From Methanobacterium veterum (GTDB taxonomy: Archaea; Methanobacteriota; Methanobacteria; Methanobacteriales; Methanobacteriaceae), in assembly GCF_000745485.1 (NCBI RefSeq), contig NZ_KN050693.1, positions 659,995 through 723,994 on the forward strand: 64,000 nucleotides of DNA, given 5' to 3'. A program made the position numbers and the translations under genes. Shown piece after piece: positions 37,707-46,004 of the stretch. Below the pieces are notes generated by a model. It was not told where the DNA came from. It ran no database searches and saw only the letters and a program-made list of their open reading frames with translations. The stretch's first letter is position 1, and the number at the start of each line of letters is the position of its first letter.

Positions 37707-38978
37707 ATGGACAAAATGAGCGATGGTAACAATGATAAAAATTCATATAGGTTACTTGAAAATTATAATAATTTATTAGAACAATTTGGAAAGCTTAAAA
37801 ATGGCCATATGGCTGCTAAAGTACTGGTAAGGATAGGGGACCTTTATAGAGATCTCATGAACCATGGTAAAGCTATGGAGAATTATAATCTTGCCCTTAA
37901 ACTTTTTCATGATGAAGATGATACATGGGGAGAAGCATTTACTCTTGAATCTATGGGTAACCTTTGGAAAAGTGCGAAAGTGTATTCTGAAGCACGTAAA
38001 TTTTATCAACAGTCCTTAGAAAATTTTCAGGTAATTGGGAATTGGGAAATGGAAAAGAATATTTTAAACAGGATTTCGGGCTGTTATCTGGCTGAAGGAT
38101 CTATAGAAGATGCACTGGATGTCCATAAGAAGATCGATGAATTACCATTAGACGTGGCCCAGTTTTTTATAAACCAGGTACATATTAAAAGGCTGCTAAA
38201 TGAAATTGGGGGTATTAGGCCTACAAGGGCACAGTCTTTAACTTTAATTTCTTATAGTTTGATACTTATACTGTCTGAACTGGTAACTACTTACTACATG
38301 ACCTCCTGGGGGATTATTTTACATGTAATTTTAATTTCAAGTCTGGTAATTAATTCTACACTGACTAAGTCAGTTAAATTTTCATACCTTTTACAGGCCA
38401 TGATTTTACTGCCTTTAATAAGGATCATGAGTTTGAGTATACCTGTTATGGAGTTGGAGCCTCTTTACTGGTTGGCTCTGATGTCAGTACCTGTTTTGGC
38501 TGCTGTATGGATGTTAATGCAGGGCCAGTGCCTGAGCAGGAAAATTGTCGGGCTTAACTCAAGGAATTTAATTTTACAGCTGCTGGTAGGTCTTACGGGT
38601 CTTGGTTTTGGGTTTGTGGAGTATTTGATACTTCAGCCCACTGCTCTTATATCAAATTTAAGCCCGGTAAATGTGATTTTTGCAGGTTCAATTGTGATAA
38701 TATCCACAGGACTACTGGAAGAATTGGTATTTAGGGGAATTATCCAGAGAAATGCTGAAAATATTATGGGGAAAGTTTGGGGGATCATTTTTACTTCCTT
38801 GCTTTTTGTAGGGTTTAATATCAGCTGGAACTCTCCCATGGATTTGCTCTTTATTTTTGGAGTTTCAATCTTTTATGGGTATATATTCCAAAAAACGCGC
38901 AGTATACTAGGGATAAGCGTTTCCCACGGCATCTGCAACGTGGTTCTTTTTATTATACTGCCGTTTTTCCTAATTTGA
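37707..38978 (+). CDS. TPR-CPBP fusion: intramembrane CAAX-protease-like protein
   Basis: A ~423-residue protein. The N-terminal ~160 residues hold four or so TPR-like repeats (MAAKVLVRIGDLYRDLMNHG, AFTLESMGNLWKSAKVYSEA, NILNRISGCYLAEGSIEDA). The C-terminal half has about eight membrane helices with the CPBP/Abi motifs GLLEELVFRGIIQR (EExxxR) and SHGICNVV (HxxxN). The middle motif, normally FxxxH, reads FVGFN here, so catalysis may be changed. ATG 37707 is preferred; the frame opens at 37668. CPBP proteins act as prenyl-protein endopeptidases or non-proteolytic scaffolds. TPRs suggest a cytosolic partner. Confidence 0.8.
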   Translation: MDKMSDGNNDKNSYRLLENYNNLLEQFGKLKNGHMAAKVLVRIGDLYRDLMNHGKAMENYNLALKLFHDEDDTWGEAFTLESMGNLWKSAKVYSEARKFYQQSLENFQVIGNWEMEKNILNRISGCYLAEGSIEDALDVHKKIDELPLDVAQFFINQVHIKRLLNEIGGIRPTRAQSLTLISYSLILILSELVTTYYMTSWGIILHVILISSLVINSTLTKSVKFSYLLQAMILLPLIRIMSLSIPVMELEPLYWLALMSVPVLAAVWMLMQGQCLSRKIVGLNSRNLILQLLVGLTGLGFGFVEYLILQPTALISNLSPVNVIFAGSIVIISTGLLEELVFRGIIQRNAENIMGKVWGIIFTSLLFVGFNISWNSPMDLLFIFGVSIFYGYIFQKTRSILGISVSHGICNVVLFIILPFFLI

Positions 38979-39020
38979 GGAGAAAATAGCAGGTTTTAAT
39001 GTATAAAATGAGGAAAAAAC

Positions 39021-39275
39021 ATGATATCAATCATCACAGGTACAACCACCAATGTAACAATGAGCCAGATAATGGATTACAGTATTGTAGCAGTGCTTTT
39101 TTTATTACTGTTCCTTTCACTTAGAAATATAGTAAGGGGAGATATATCAAACCGGCGTAAAGTGGGGATTTTAATGCGCAACCTCAATATAGTTTCAATA
39201 CCCCTTCTGATAATGTTTATAACTATAATAATTTACAGGATATACTCATCTTCGCCTTTATTTTCTAGTTTCTAG
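39021..39275 (+). CDS. Small two-helix membrane protein
   Basis: An 84-residue protein with two membrane helices (about residues 20-38 and 57-75) separated by a basic loop (RNIVRGDISNRRKVG). GAGG lies before the ATG. It follows the TPR-CPBP gene by 42 nt on the same strand, so the two are probably co-transcribed and may interact. No family is recognised. Confidence 0.6.
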   Translation: MISIITGTTTNVTMSQIMDYSIVAVLFLLLFLSLRNIVRGDISNRRKVGILMRNLNIVSIPLLIMFITIIIYRIYSSSPLFSSF

Positions 39276-39479
39276 CAATAGATGATTAATTGTCATTTCA
39301 TTTTATTGTAAATATTATGGTATTAGATGTAATCTTCCATTTATTCTCTAATTTGTAGTTAGTAATTGTTATTTTGAAAATAATGTTTGACTTTAAAATT
39401 GAATAAATAATTTGGGATGTTATTTTTAATTCGCCATACAGTACTATAACGAAGTCCGTGAAATTGAAAATTGGGGGAC
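39276..39479. other. Spacer before hairpin island B
   Basis: AT-rich, without genes, leading into the hairpin island. Confidence 0.4.
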
Positions 39480-39731
39480 GTCAAAAATCGTAGATTTTGA
39501 CAGTTTACAAAATTCTACGAATTTTTGACAGCTCGCGAAAATTGTAAATTTTCGGTGTTTGAAAATCTTTGATTTTCTAAACATTTTTCTCTTGCTCCGA
39601 TTTTGCGGTTCAAGAAATGAAAAATTTCCTTCAACATGTGAAAAATGAAATTTTTCACGGTTGAAAATCGAAGTTAGAAAAATGCTTTGCATTTTTCTAC
39701 ATAAAAAATCAAAGATTTTTTAGATTTTCAA
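39480..39731. repeat. Triloop hairpin island B
   Basis: At least seven inverted repeats: GTCAAAAATC/GATTTTGAC with loop GTA (39480-39501), CAAAATTC/GAATTTTTG with loop TAC (39508-39527), CGAAAATT-GTA-AATTTTCG (39536-39554), a GAAAATC-TTT-GATTTTC core with flanking GTTT/AAAC (39557-39582), a 9-bp stem with loop GAA (39638-39658), an 11-bp stem with loop TTT (39675-39699) and AAAAAATC-AAA-GATTTTTT (39703-39721). The last two are enclosed by an outer stem TTGAAAATC (39661-39669) / GATTTTCAA (39723-39731), giving a three-way branched fold. The island lies between convergent genes. Confidence 0.85.
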
Positions 39732-39797
39732 ACATCAAAGTCATAGATTTTTTTCAGTATATTAAAAACTCATTGAACTGGTATTTTATATATCCAA

Positions 39798-40442
39798 TTA
39801 AAAATTAATGATGTCAATTATTTCTTGAAAACTGTCTGTACAAAAGTCTGGATTAAAATCTTCTAAAAATGCCCTGGATCTTATTCCCCATGTAACCGAA
39901 ACGGTAGTTATTTTTAATTCTAAGCCTGTTTTTATATCTTCTTCAGTATCACCGATAATTATACATTTCTCATAAGGACTATCCCTTAAATAGTCTTCAA
40001 CTAATTTCTTCTTAGGACCTTTACCGCAGATTATAGATTTAAAATAACTTTGTAAGCCTAATTTTGAGAGTTCCCAGTGAAGATTTTCTTTATTATTCCT
40101 TAATGTAACCAGAACCAGATCAAATTCGTTATTTAGACATGATAAGACCTTTTTTGTTTTGGGAAAAGGTTCATCGTACTGCAGATATGATTTTTTTTCT
40201 ATTTTCTGCAGCCATTCCTCTTCAAAACTAATTACAGCTTCCTCTGAGAAGGATGCAGGTAAAATATTACGTGTTTTTATACCTGTTCTTTTCATGTTCC
40301 AGAATTTTTCAGGGGAAACTTTTGATTCTGATACTCCTCTTTTATTAAGGATGTCTTGATATAGTTTGTAATGCCTTGGAGAAGTATCTAACAAGGTTCC
40401 GTCTAAATCTAAAAAGATAGTTCCAGGTATTTCAATCACCAC
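39798..40442 (-). CDS. HAD-superfamily phosphatase
   Basis: A 214-residue haloacid dehalogenase-type hydrolase with motif I FLDLDGTLLDTS, motif II VLVTLRNN, a Lys in the KGPKKKLVEDYL region and motif IV CIIIGDTEEDIKTG. The cap is of the C1 type inserted after motif I, as in phosphoglycolate phosphatase-like enzymes. GTG 40442 is the assumed start; a second GTG follows directly. It lies 29 nt downstream of the ATP-grasp gene on the same strand, so the pair likely forms an operon. The substrate is unknown. Confidence 0.85.
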   Translation of the reverse strand: MVIEIPGTIFLDLDGTLLDTSPRHYKLYQDILNKRGVSESKVSPEKFWNMKRTGIKTRNILPASFSEEAVISFEEEWLQKIEKKSYLQYDEPFPKTKKVLSCLNNEFDLVLVTLRNNKENLHWELSKLGLQSYFKSIICGKGPKKKLVEDYLRDSPYEKCIIIGDTEEDIKTGLELKITTVSVTWGIRSRAFLEDFNPDFCTDSFQEIIDIINF

Positions 40443-40471
40443 TATATATGGATAAGTTTTGCAATACTAAT

Positions 40472-41551
40472 TTAAATATACAGACTCCTGCGCTTTTTCA
40501 GGTCTTTTTTGTATTCACTTATCTTTTTCATATTTGTTAAAACTGGTTTGGTGTCCATTCCTCGAATCCATGCGTAGTCAGGAGGTAATGGGTTTATTTT
40601 TTTCTTTATTTCGGGCAATTCTTCACCAAAAGCTAATTTTAAATAGATATATGGCATGTTAAGCCCTAATTTTGTAAAAAACAGACTTGTAGTGAAAAAT
40701 CTACCTATATTTATTTCAGTAGGATTTGGCATTCCTTTGCTATCATAAGTCATATCTACTGACCACACACCATGAGGCTTAGAATCTATGCTTAAAATAG
40801 CTTTTTGGGCTATTTTGTCCACTAATGGGTCTGATACTGTAACTCCAGTGCCGGTTATGCCTGTAACTCCCGACAAGGTTCGGTCGTTAAATGCCCAATT
40901 TAGCCGTTTTCTTCCCTGTGCAACTATTAGTTCTCCTTTATCCCATAGAGACATCCATGTAACTGATGTAGGGCTCAGATATTCCGCTGCCATAAATTTA
41001 CCCCATCCATCAAAATAATCGATCCAGCTTTTAGCAAAATCTACATCTGAAGTGGGTAATGCACCATTACCTGCTGCTCCTTTAATCGATCTAATCCAGA
41101 TTGTATTCCCTAAATTTTTGAAAGCTTCTTTTAAATCGTGTTCATCTTTGATAATTAATGATTTAGGAACTTCAATTTCAGATTTTTCCCATATTTCCCA
41201 TGATTTTAATTTATCAATGCAGTTTACTACTGATTCATGTTTGGGTAAACAGGTAATCACATTCATTTTTTTCAGCTTGTTCCTGAATCGAGATATTGCA
41301 AGTACTTCAAAGTCATTTTGTACATGGATAAATTCAGGTTCATTTTCGCTTATTATTTCTTCAAGAATTAAATAATAGTCCTTTTCTCTAGCATTTGGAA
41401 TTAAATGGCGTTTTTCAACATTTGCCTTGCAGAGATCATAAGGATCGCTGGTCATTCCAATTATAAATACTTTTTCTGATGATTCCTTAATTGATTGGAT
41501 GAAATTATTGGAAGGAGTTCCGCCAGCTCCTCCTACAAGTAAACGTTTCAT
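40472..41551 (-). CDS. ATP-grasp carboxylate-amine ligase-like protein
   Basis: A 359-residue protein with an N-terminal Rossmann-like domain (LLVGGAGGTPSNNFIQSI) and a central ATP-grasp domain of the carbamoyl-phosphate synthase type: TIWIRSIKGAAGNGAL as phosphate loop, MAAEYLSPTSVTW and the metal-binding PNPTEINIGRFF. It probably joins a carboxylate to an amine or other nucleophile, with the HAD gene downstream as partner. Such ATP-grasp proteins occur in surface-sugar and peptide-modification loci; the specific product is unknown. Confidence 0.82.
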   Translation of the reverse strand: MKRLLVGGAGGTPSNNFIQSIKESSEKVFIIGMTSDPYDLCKANVEKRHLIPNAREKDYYLILEEIISENEPEFIHVQNDFEVLAISRFRNKLKKMNVITCLPKHESVVNCIDKLKSWEIWEKSEIEVPKSLIIKDEHDLKEAFKNLGNTIWIRSIKGAAGNGALPTSDVDFAKSWIDYFDGWGKFMAAEYLSPTSVTWMSLWDKGELIVAQGRKRLNWAFNDRTLSGVTGITGTGVTVSDPLVDKIAQKAILSIDSKPHGVWSVDMTYDSKGMPNPTEINIGRFFTTSLFFTKLGLNMPYIYLKLAFGEELPEIKKKINPLPPDYAWIRGMDTKPVLTNMKKISEYKKDLKKRRSLYI

Positions 41552-41893
41552 TTTTTGACCCCTTTTTAGATATAATTTGTTATAATCTATTTGTTAATAC
41601 TTCAAAGCTAGATAACATAAACATCGCATTCTAACTTATTTAATTCTTCTCAAGTTCTATTTTTTTAACTAATAACTTTTGATTAATTAACTTTTAATGA
41701 ATAAATCCTTTATTTAATCTGTTTAATCATTTATACACATATCTACAGGATAGTTATAATGTGTTTGTGAATAATTTCAGAATTTTAAGAATTGTGATAA
41801 AACACCTAATTGTTGTAAAACTAGAAAAAAATAGTATAAAATAGTTAAATGAAAAACATAATTCATTATATGTTAAAAAGAGGATATTTCTAT

Positions 41894-42135
41894 ATTATAT
41901 CTGATCAAAGATAATTTTAGAGTTATATATTATATAATTAAGTAAATTAGACATTTAGAAATGCCAATTAGATTTTAATAGGTTAAAAAGAGGAAATTTT
42001 TTATCTTACATCTCTAATTAAAGACAATTTTATAATTTGATTAAATAAATTAAATATTTAGAAAATTTAATTAAATTTTAATAAGTTAAAAGGATAATTT
42101 TACTTTCACCTTACGTCTTCAATTAAAATTATTTT
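41894..42135. repeat. Degenerate tandem copies of the 3' end of a SnoaL-like gene
   Basis: Read on the minus strand, the last codons of the 42106-42492 gene (ILIEDVR, stop) plus about 75 nt of downstream sequence recur twice more with divergence. Anchors are at 42110, 42005 and 41894, a period of about 105-111 nt. Shared pieces include the TCCTCTTTTTAAC-like and TCTAAATxTxTAATTTA-like segments. Confidence 0.65.
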
Positions 42136-42492
42136 ACCCTTTTCAAACTGGAAAATAGATTTTCCTTCAAGTTTAACGAGTTCACCTGATTTTACGCTGC
42201 CATCTGGGAAATCCACGCCGATAACTCCCTTAAAAGCAATTTTATTTTCTACAGTATTGCCATTAATTAACTGTTCAATTATTTTCATCTCTCTTTTTTT
42301 AAATAAGGTCAATGATTGTTCTGCCTGATTCTTTAAGGTAGTTATGCCCTTAAGCTGGACATTTACTTCTCCATTTGTGGTACTTTTAAGTTCAACATCC
42401 TCGTGGACATTTCTAAGCATTTCATCCACGTTGAACTCGTTGTAAGCTTTGATATATTCGTCGATTATCTGTTTCATGCGTTTTTCCTTCAT
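42106..42492 (-). CDS. SnoaL/NTF2-like protein (copy 1)
   Basis: A 128-residue single-domain protein of the NTF2-like/SnoaL superfamily: IIDEYIKAYNEFNVDEMLRN as the first helix, VELKSTTNGEVNVQLKGITT, and a closing beta strand FEKGKIILIEDV. Members are ketosteroid-isomerase-like enzymes or ligand-binding proteins. A clear paralogue lies at 43685-44068, on the other side of a methyltransferase. All three genes are on the minus strand and probably co-transcribed. The substrate is unknown. Confidence 0.8.
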   Translation of the reverse strand: MKEKRMKQIIDEYIKAYNEFNVDEMLRNVHEDVELKSTTNGEVNVQLKGITTLKNQAEQSLTLFKKREMKIIEQLINGNTVENKIAFKGVIGVDFPDGSVKSGELVKLEGKSIFQFEKGKIILIEDVR

Positions 42493-42539
42493 GCTATGCC
42501 TCTTAGTTTAAACTGTATTTTTTTTATTTTTTTTTTACA

Positions 42540-42697
42540 TGTTTGAAAATCTTTTAAAAAGACTTTTGGCTTTTTTTGCATGTTTGAAAATTTTATATTT
42601 TCAACCGCAAAAAAGACCTTTGGCTTTTTTTGCATGTTTGAAAATTTTATATTTTCAACCGCAAAAAAGACCTTTGGCTTTTTTTGCATGTACTATG
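42540..42697. repeat. 54-nt tandem repeat containing the 3' end of the methyltransferase gene
   Basis: The unit (read on the minus strand from CATGCAAAAAAAGCC to ATTTTCAAA) occurs twice in full and once partly. The first copy encodes the last residues AKKAKGLFCG and the stop of the methyltransferase at 42655. Each unit carries a near-perfect hairpin with loop AAA (GCAAAAAAGCC / GGTCTTTTTTGC) and a second stem TTGAAAAT / ATTTTCAA, so it also fits the hairpin family seen elsewhere. Confidence 0.85.
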
Positions 42698-43563
42698 CAG
42701 TGGGTGCCGTTTACTCTGCCTATTGTATTTCCTTGTTCATCTTTAAAGAACATGTTTTCAAGATCTTCGGAGTTTAGATTCTGGATCAATTTTAGATTTT
42801 TATCCTTTAAAAAAGACTCTAATTTTCCTTTTTCTATTCCAAAAGACCAGGGTTCATTTGTATTTTTTAACTGATTTAAAACTTCAGGTTCTCCATAATA
42901 AAGATTTTTTCCCCTTAAAACTGAAGAATATACATAATCAAAAACAACTTCACTGCCGGCCCCTGCAAACTGATCTATTACTTTGAATGTACTGTCAATA
43001 GCTTCAGGATCTAAATACATTGTTAACCCCTCTAAAATGAATAATGACATTTTATTTTTAAAAAATCCTGATTCTATGAGCTTATCTTCAAGTGATTCCT
43101 TATTAAAATCAATGGAAATAAAAGTGATGTCGCTGTCTATTTCCACCCCTCTTTTTTTAAGCTGGTTAATTTTAGCTTTCTGTGTTACTGGAGCGTCCAG
43201 TTCAAAAATAGTGGTTTTTTTGTTTAAATCAGCAAATCTAATTCCCCTTGAATCGAAACCTGCCCCAAATATCAATATTTGGTCAAATTCGTTGTAAATT
43301 GCTTTTTGAAAAACAGAATCAATAAATTTTGTCCTTGAAATCACATATTCATACATGCCTGCTGGAAATCTGTTTGTAAAAAATTTTCTAAACATTCCAA
43401 TTTTTATAACTGGTATAAAAAATTTGGGAAGTAATTTGGGAGCTATATTATCATTACTTTTGTACTGCGGTGTTTTTTCGTAAAATGAAGCTGCTCTTGT
43501 CATACATGTATATTCTGCTGTTCTTGAGGTTTTACTTTCAATTCTTTTTTCAGTTTTTGCCAT
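42655..43563 (-). CDS. LCMT-family (Tcmp-like) SAM-dependent methyltransferase
   Basis: A 302-residue class I methyltransferase of the leucine carboxyl methyltransferase/TIGR00027 type: VISRTKFIDSVFQKAI, QILIFGAGFDSRGIRFADL (SAM motif), IFELDAPVTQKAKINQL, LFILEGLTMYLDPEAID. These enzymes O-methylate small molecules or carboxylates. It lies between two SnoaL-like genes, a combination reminiscent of natural-product tailoring. The last ~10 residues come from a 54-nt repeat that continues after the stop codon, so the natural C-terminus may have been altered. Confidence 0.85.
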   Translation of the reverse strand: MAKTEKRIESKTSRTAEYTCMTRAASFYEKTPQYKSNDNIAPKLLPKFFIPVIKIGMFRKFFTNRFPAGMYEYVISRTKFIDSVFQKAIYNEFDQILIFGAGFDSRGIRFADLNKKTTIFELDAPVTQKAKINQLKKRGVEIDSDITFISIDFNKESLEDKLIESGFFKNKMSLFILEGLTMYLDPEAIDSTFKVIDQFAGAGSEVVFDYVYSSVLRGKNLYYGEPEVLNQLKNTNEPWSFGIEKGKLESFLKDKNLKLIQNLNSEDLENMFFKDEQGNTIGRVNGTHCIVHAKKAKGLFCG

Positions 43564-43684
43564 GATATGTTTCTCCTTTCCCCAATATTATATAAGTGTA
43601 AATCTGGTAGAAAATCCAAGTTCATCTTTCCAGAGTATATTATTCATTTTACAAGATGATCCTGGGTTATAAACAGCTGATTTA

Positions 43685-44068
43685 TTAACTGATATCTTCA
43701 ATTAAAATTATTTTGCCTTCTTCAAACTGAAAAATAGATTTGCCATTAATTTTTACAAGCTCCCCTGCTTTAGGGCCATCTGGAACGTCCACTGTGAAAG
43801 TACCTTCAAATTTGATTTTGGTTTCTACGGTGTTTCCTTTAATTACATGTTCAATAATTTTCATTTCTCTTTCATCAAACAAATTCGTGGCCTGTTCTGC
43901 CTGCTCCTTTAAGGCTTTTAGGCCTTTAAGCTGAACATTTATTACTCCATTTGTGATATTTTTAAATTCAACATCTTTATGGACATTTTTAAGCATTTTT
44001 TCCACATCGAATTCATTATATGCTTTAATATATTCATTTATGATCTGTTCCATGGCTTTTGCTTCCAT
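43685..44068 (-). CDS. SnoaL/NTF2-like protein (copy 2)
   Basis: A 127-residue NTF2-like protein clearly paralogous to the one at 42106-42492 (shared IINEYIKAYNEFDVEKMLKN and FEEGKIILIEDI). Conserved residues line the same cone-shaped pocket in this superfamily, so both should bind related small ligands. It is the first gene of the SnoaL-methyltransferase-SnoaL trio. The spacing to the methyltransferase is about 120 nt. Confidence 0.8.
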   Translation of the reverse strand: MEAKAMEQIINEYIKAYNEFDVEKMLKNVHKDVEFKNITNGVINVQLKGLKALKEQAEQATNLFDEREMKIIEHVIKGNTVETKIKFEGTFTVDVPDGPKAGELVKINGKSIFQFEEGKIILIEDIS

Positions 44069-44164
44069 AATAAATGCCCCTTTACTAAATTAATAATGTT
44101 CATGTAAAGCAGAACCGGTATGTACTTAGAAAATTTTAATATTTAAATTCACTGCCTTTAAAAT

Positions 44165-44208
44165 TTTTATAAAGACCATTAAACCATTTTATAAAGACCA
44201 TTAAACCA
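44165..44208. repeat. 22-nt tandem duplication at the stop codon of the serine hydrolase gene
   Basis: On the minus strand the sequence ATGGTTTAATGGTCTTTATA plus AA occurs twice back to back. The first copy starts in the last codons (Met-Val-stop) of the hydrolase gene and the second lies directly after it. Confidence 0.8.
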
Positions 44209-45376
44209 TATCTATCATTTCTTTTATTATAGTGGGCCACCATCCTTTTATTCCCCACTCCTTTCCAAGTCTTACTGCTATAGAATTTCTTCTAGGGCTT
44301 ATATAAAGGATTTGGCCGCCTGTTCCCATTGCAAAGTAGTCATATTCTTGATCATCTATTTTATATCCCCACCACAAGTATTTATAGTATGCTTTTCCTG
44401 AATTGAACCATAATCCCCATGGATGTTTGTTATAATGCTTAAAAAATCCTGGAGAATTATTTGTGTTGTCAGCACTGGTTGATTCATTAACCCATTTTTG
44501 GGAAATAATTTGTTTACCTTCCCAGTTACCTTTGTTAAGAAACAGCCTGCCAAATTTTGCAAGGTCAATTGCCCTTGCGCACAGACCACTTTCCATGTGT
44601 TCAAATCCATTTACCATGGAATCAACAGTGAGCAGTGCAGAATATTCAGTACCAATTTGTTTCCATATTTTTTCTTCAAGAAATGATTTAATTGAATTAT
44701 TTGTAACTTGCTCTAAAATTATAGCCAGTACGTGCAGATGATAATCGTTATAATGGAAAAACTCACCTATTTTATCTCCAATATTTAAATTTAATACTAA
44801 ATTCTTTACATCTGGAGTGAAATACTGTTTAACAGCATCTGTCCATGGAAAAATTCCTTCTTTATAATTTATCCCTGAATCCATCTCTAATAAATTCTTG
44901 ATGGTTAAAGATCCTATTTTTTGCCCACTAAATTCAGGAATATATTGCTCAATAGGTTCATTGACACTTTTAATAAGTCCTTCATCTATCGCAATTCCTG
45001 TAAGTGCAGAAGTAATGGATTTAGTAACTGAAAAGAACCTGCTTATGGAATCTCTGTTGTATCCATTAAAATAATTCTCATAATGGATTTTATCATCCTT
45101 TATAACAATAAAAGAAGTTGTTTTTGAAGATACCATAAATTCATCAAATTTGGAAGTTTTGGGATTACCTTTAATGTTATATTTTATTGTTTTGAATAAA
45201 TCTGGCGTTTTTTCCATTTTGAACTTGAAAACATTTTCAGACCTGTCCATAGTTTTATATGGAAAATAATGGTAATCATCTATGGTTTGTTTGAATTTAT
45301 TACAGAAAACATACCTCATGTACCTGCTTAAATACGATTTTTCTGGTAAGACTTTTTCATCGACGCTAATTGGCAT
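44201..45376 (-). CDS. Beta-lactamase class C-like serine hydrolase
   Basis: A 391-residue serine hydrolase of the beta-lactamase/esterase (PBP-like, COG1680) family. The S-x-x-K catalytic motif is FFSVTKSITSALTG and the Y-x-N motif is in FFHYNDYHLHVLA. No signal peptide is visible, so it is probably intracellular, and an esterase or amidase role is more likely than antibiotic cleavage, as archaea lack peptidoglycan. AGGGGAG lies before the ATG. It is the gene next upstream of the SnoaL-methyltransferase trio. Confidence 0.88.
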   Translation of the reverse strand: MPISVDEKVLPEKSYLSRYMRYVFCNKFKQTIDDYHYFPYKTMDRSENVFKFKMEKTPDLFKTIKYNIKGNPKTSKFDEFMVSSKTTSFIVIKDDKIHYENYFNGYNRDSISRFFSVTKSITSALTGIAIDEGLIKSVNEPIEQYIPEFSGQKIGSLTIKNLLEMDSGINYKEGIFPWTDAVKQYFTPDVKNLVLNLNIGDKIGEFFHYNDYHLHVLAIILEQVTNNSIKSFLEEKIWKQIGTEYSALLTVDSMVNGFEHMESGLCARAIDLAKFGRLFLNKGNWEGKQIISQKWVNESTSADNTNNSPGFFKHYNKHPWGLWFNSGKAYYKYLWWGYKIDDQEYDYFAMGTGGQILYISPRRNSIAVRLGKEWGIKGWWPTIIKEMIDMV

Positions 45377-45451
45377 GGTGTACTCCCCTAAAAATTGAAA
45401 AAAATGGTAATTTTATTTTAAATTACACTGTAATAAATTAAGGAGCAGGGT

Positions 45452-45919
45452 TTATTTATAATATTTGCCTGTACATTCTTCGATAGTTACTTCAATCACG
45501 CCTGTACCTCTTATCACATTATCTGGCATCTTGGTTCCTTCTAAATGAGGAGTATATTTTTTCACAATCTTATTCAGTACAGCTTCTTTTAAATTGAAAT
45601 TATCAACAATTGCTGCGGTTCCCATAATAACAACGCTTTCATATTCTGTATTTACATCACATGGTTTCTCATCGAGGATAAAACCTTTCATGAAATAAGT
45701 CTCAAAGCACACTTTTTCATTAGCCTGAATATTGTTGATTTTCTGCCCTTTTGGCAGTCCGTGGATGTAAATTTTACCTTCATGGTAAGTGAAATGTACA
45801 GGGACCACATAGGGATATCCATTTTCATTTATGGTTGCCAGGTTGCCCACTGGTTGTTTGGTTAAGAGTTTGGTTATTTCTTCTTCGCTCAACTGATGTT
45901 TTCTCATTCGATATTGCAT
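45452..45919 (-). CDS. Pyridoxamine 5'-phosphate oxidase-like flavoprotein (NimA type)
   Basis: A 155-residue split-barrel protein of the PNPOx-like/5-nitroimidazole reductase family: YRMRKHQLSEEEITKLL, GNLATINENGYPYVVPVHF and IYIHGLPKGQKINNIQANEK. It binds FMN or F420 and reduces an unknown substrate. GGAGG precedes the ATG. It is the first gene of a minus-strand run down to 42.1 kb; gaps of 75-130 nt make a single operon possible. Confidence 0.88.
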   Translation of the reverse strand: MQYRMRKHQLSEEEITKLLTKQPVGNLATINENGYPYVVPVHFTYHEGKIYIHGLPKGQKINNIQANEKVCFETYFMKGFILDEKPCDVNTEYESVVIMGTAAIVDNFNLKEAVLNKIVKKYTPHLEGTKMPDNVIRGTGVIEVTIEECTGKYYK

Positions 45920-46004
45920 AAATTATTTTCCTCCTGATTGATTCCATTTTGGATAAATTTCTACAAGAAATAAAGTTTCAATTAACAGTTTAATATGATA
46001 TTTG

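Noticed and set aside
39480..39731. CRISPR array
   Set aside because: The inverted repeats differ in sequence and there is no constant direct repeat with equal-length spacers, so this is a hairpin island and not a CRISPR array.
42489..42777. Overlapping reading frames on both strands encoding repeated FENFIFSTAKKTFGF-like or KPKVFFAVENIKFS-like peptides
   Set aside because: They are created by the 54-nt tandem repeat, which has a length divisible by three and therefore stays open in several frames. No ribosome binding site or family supports them.
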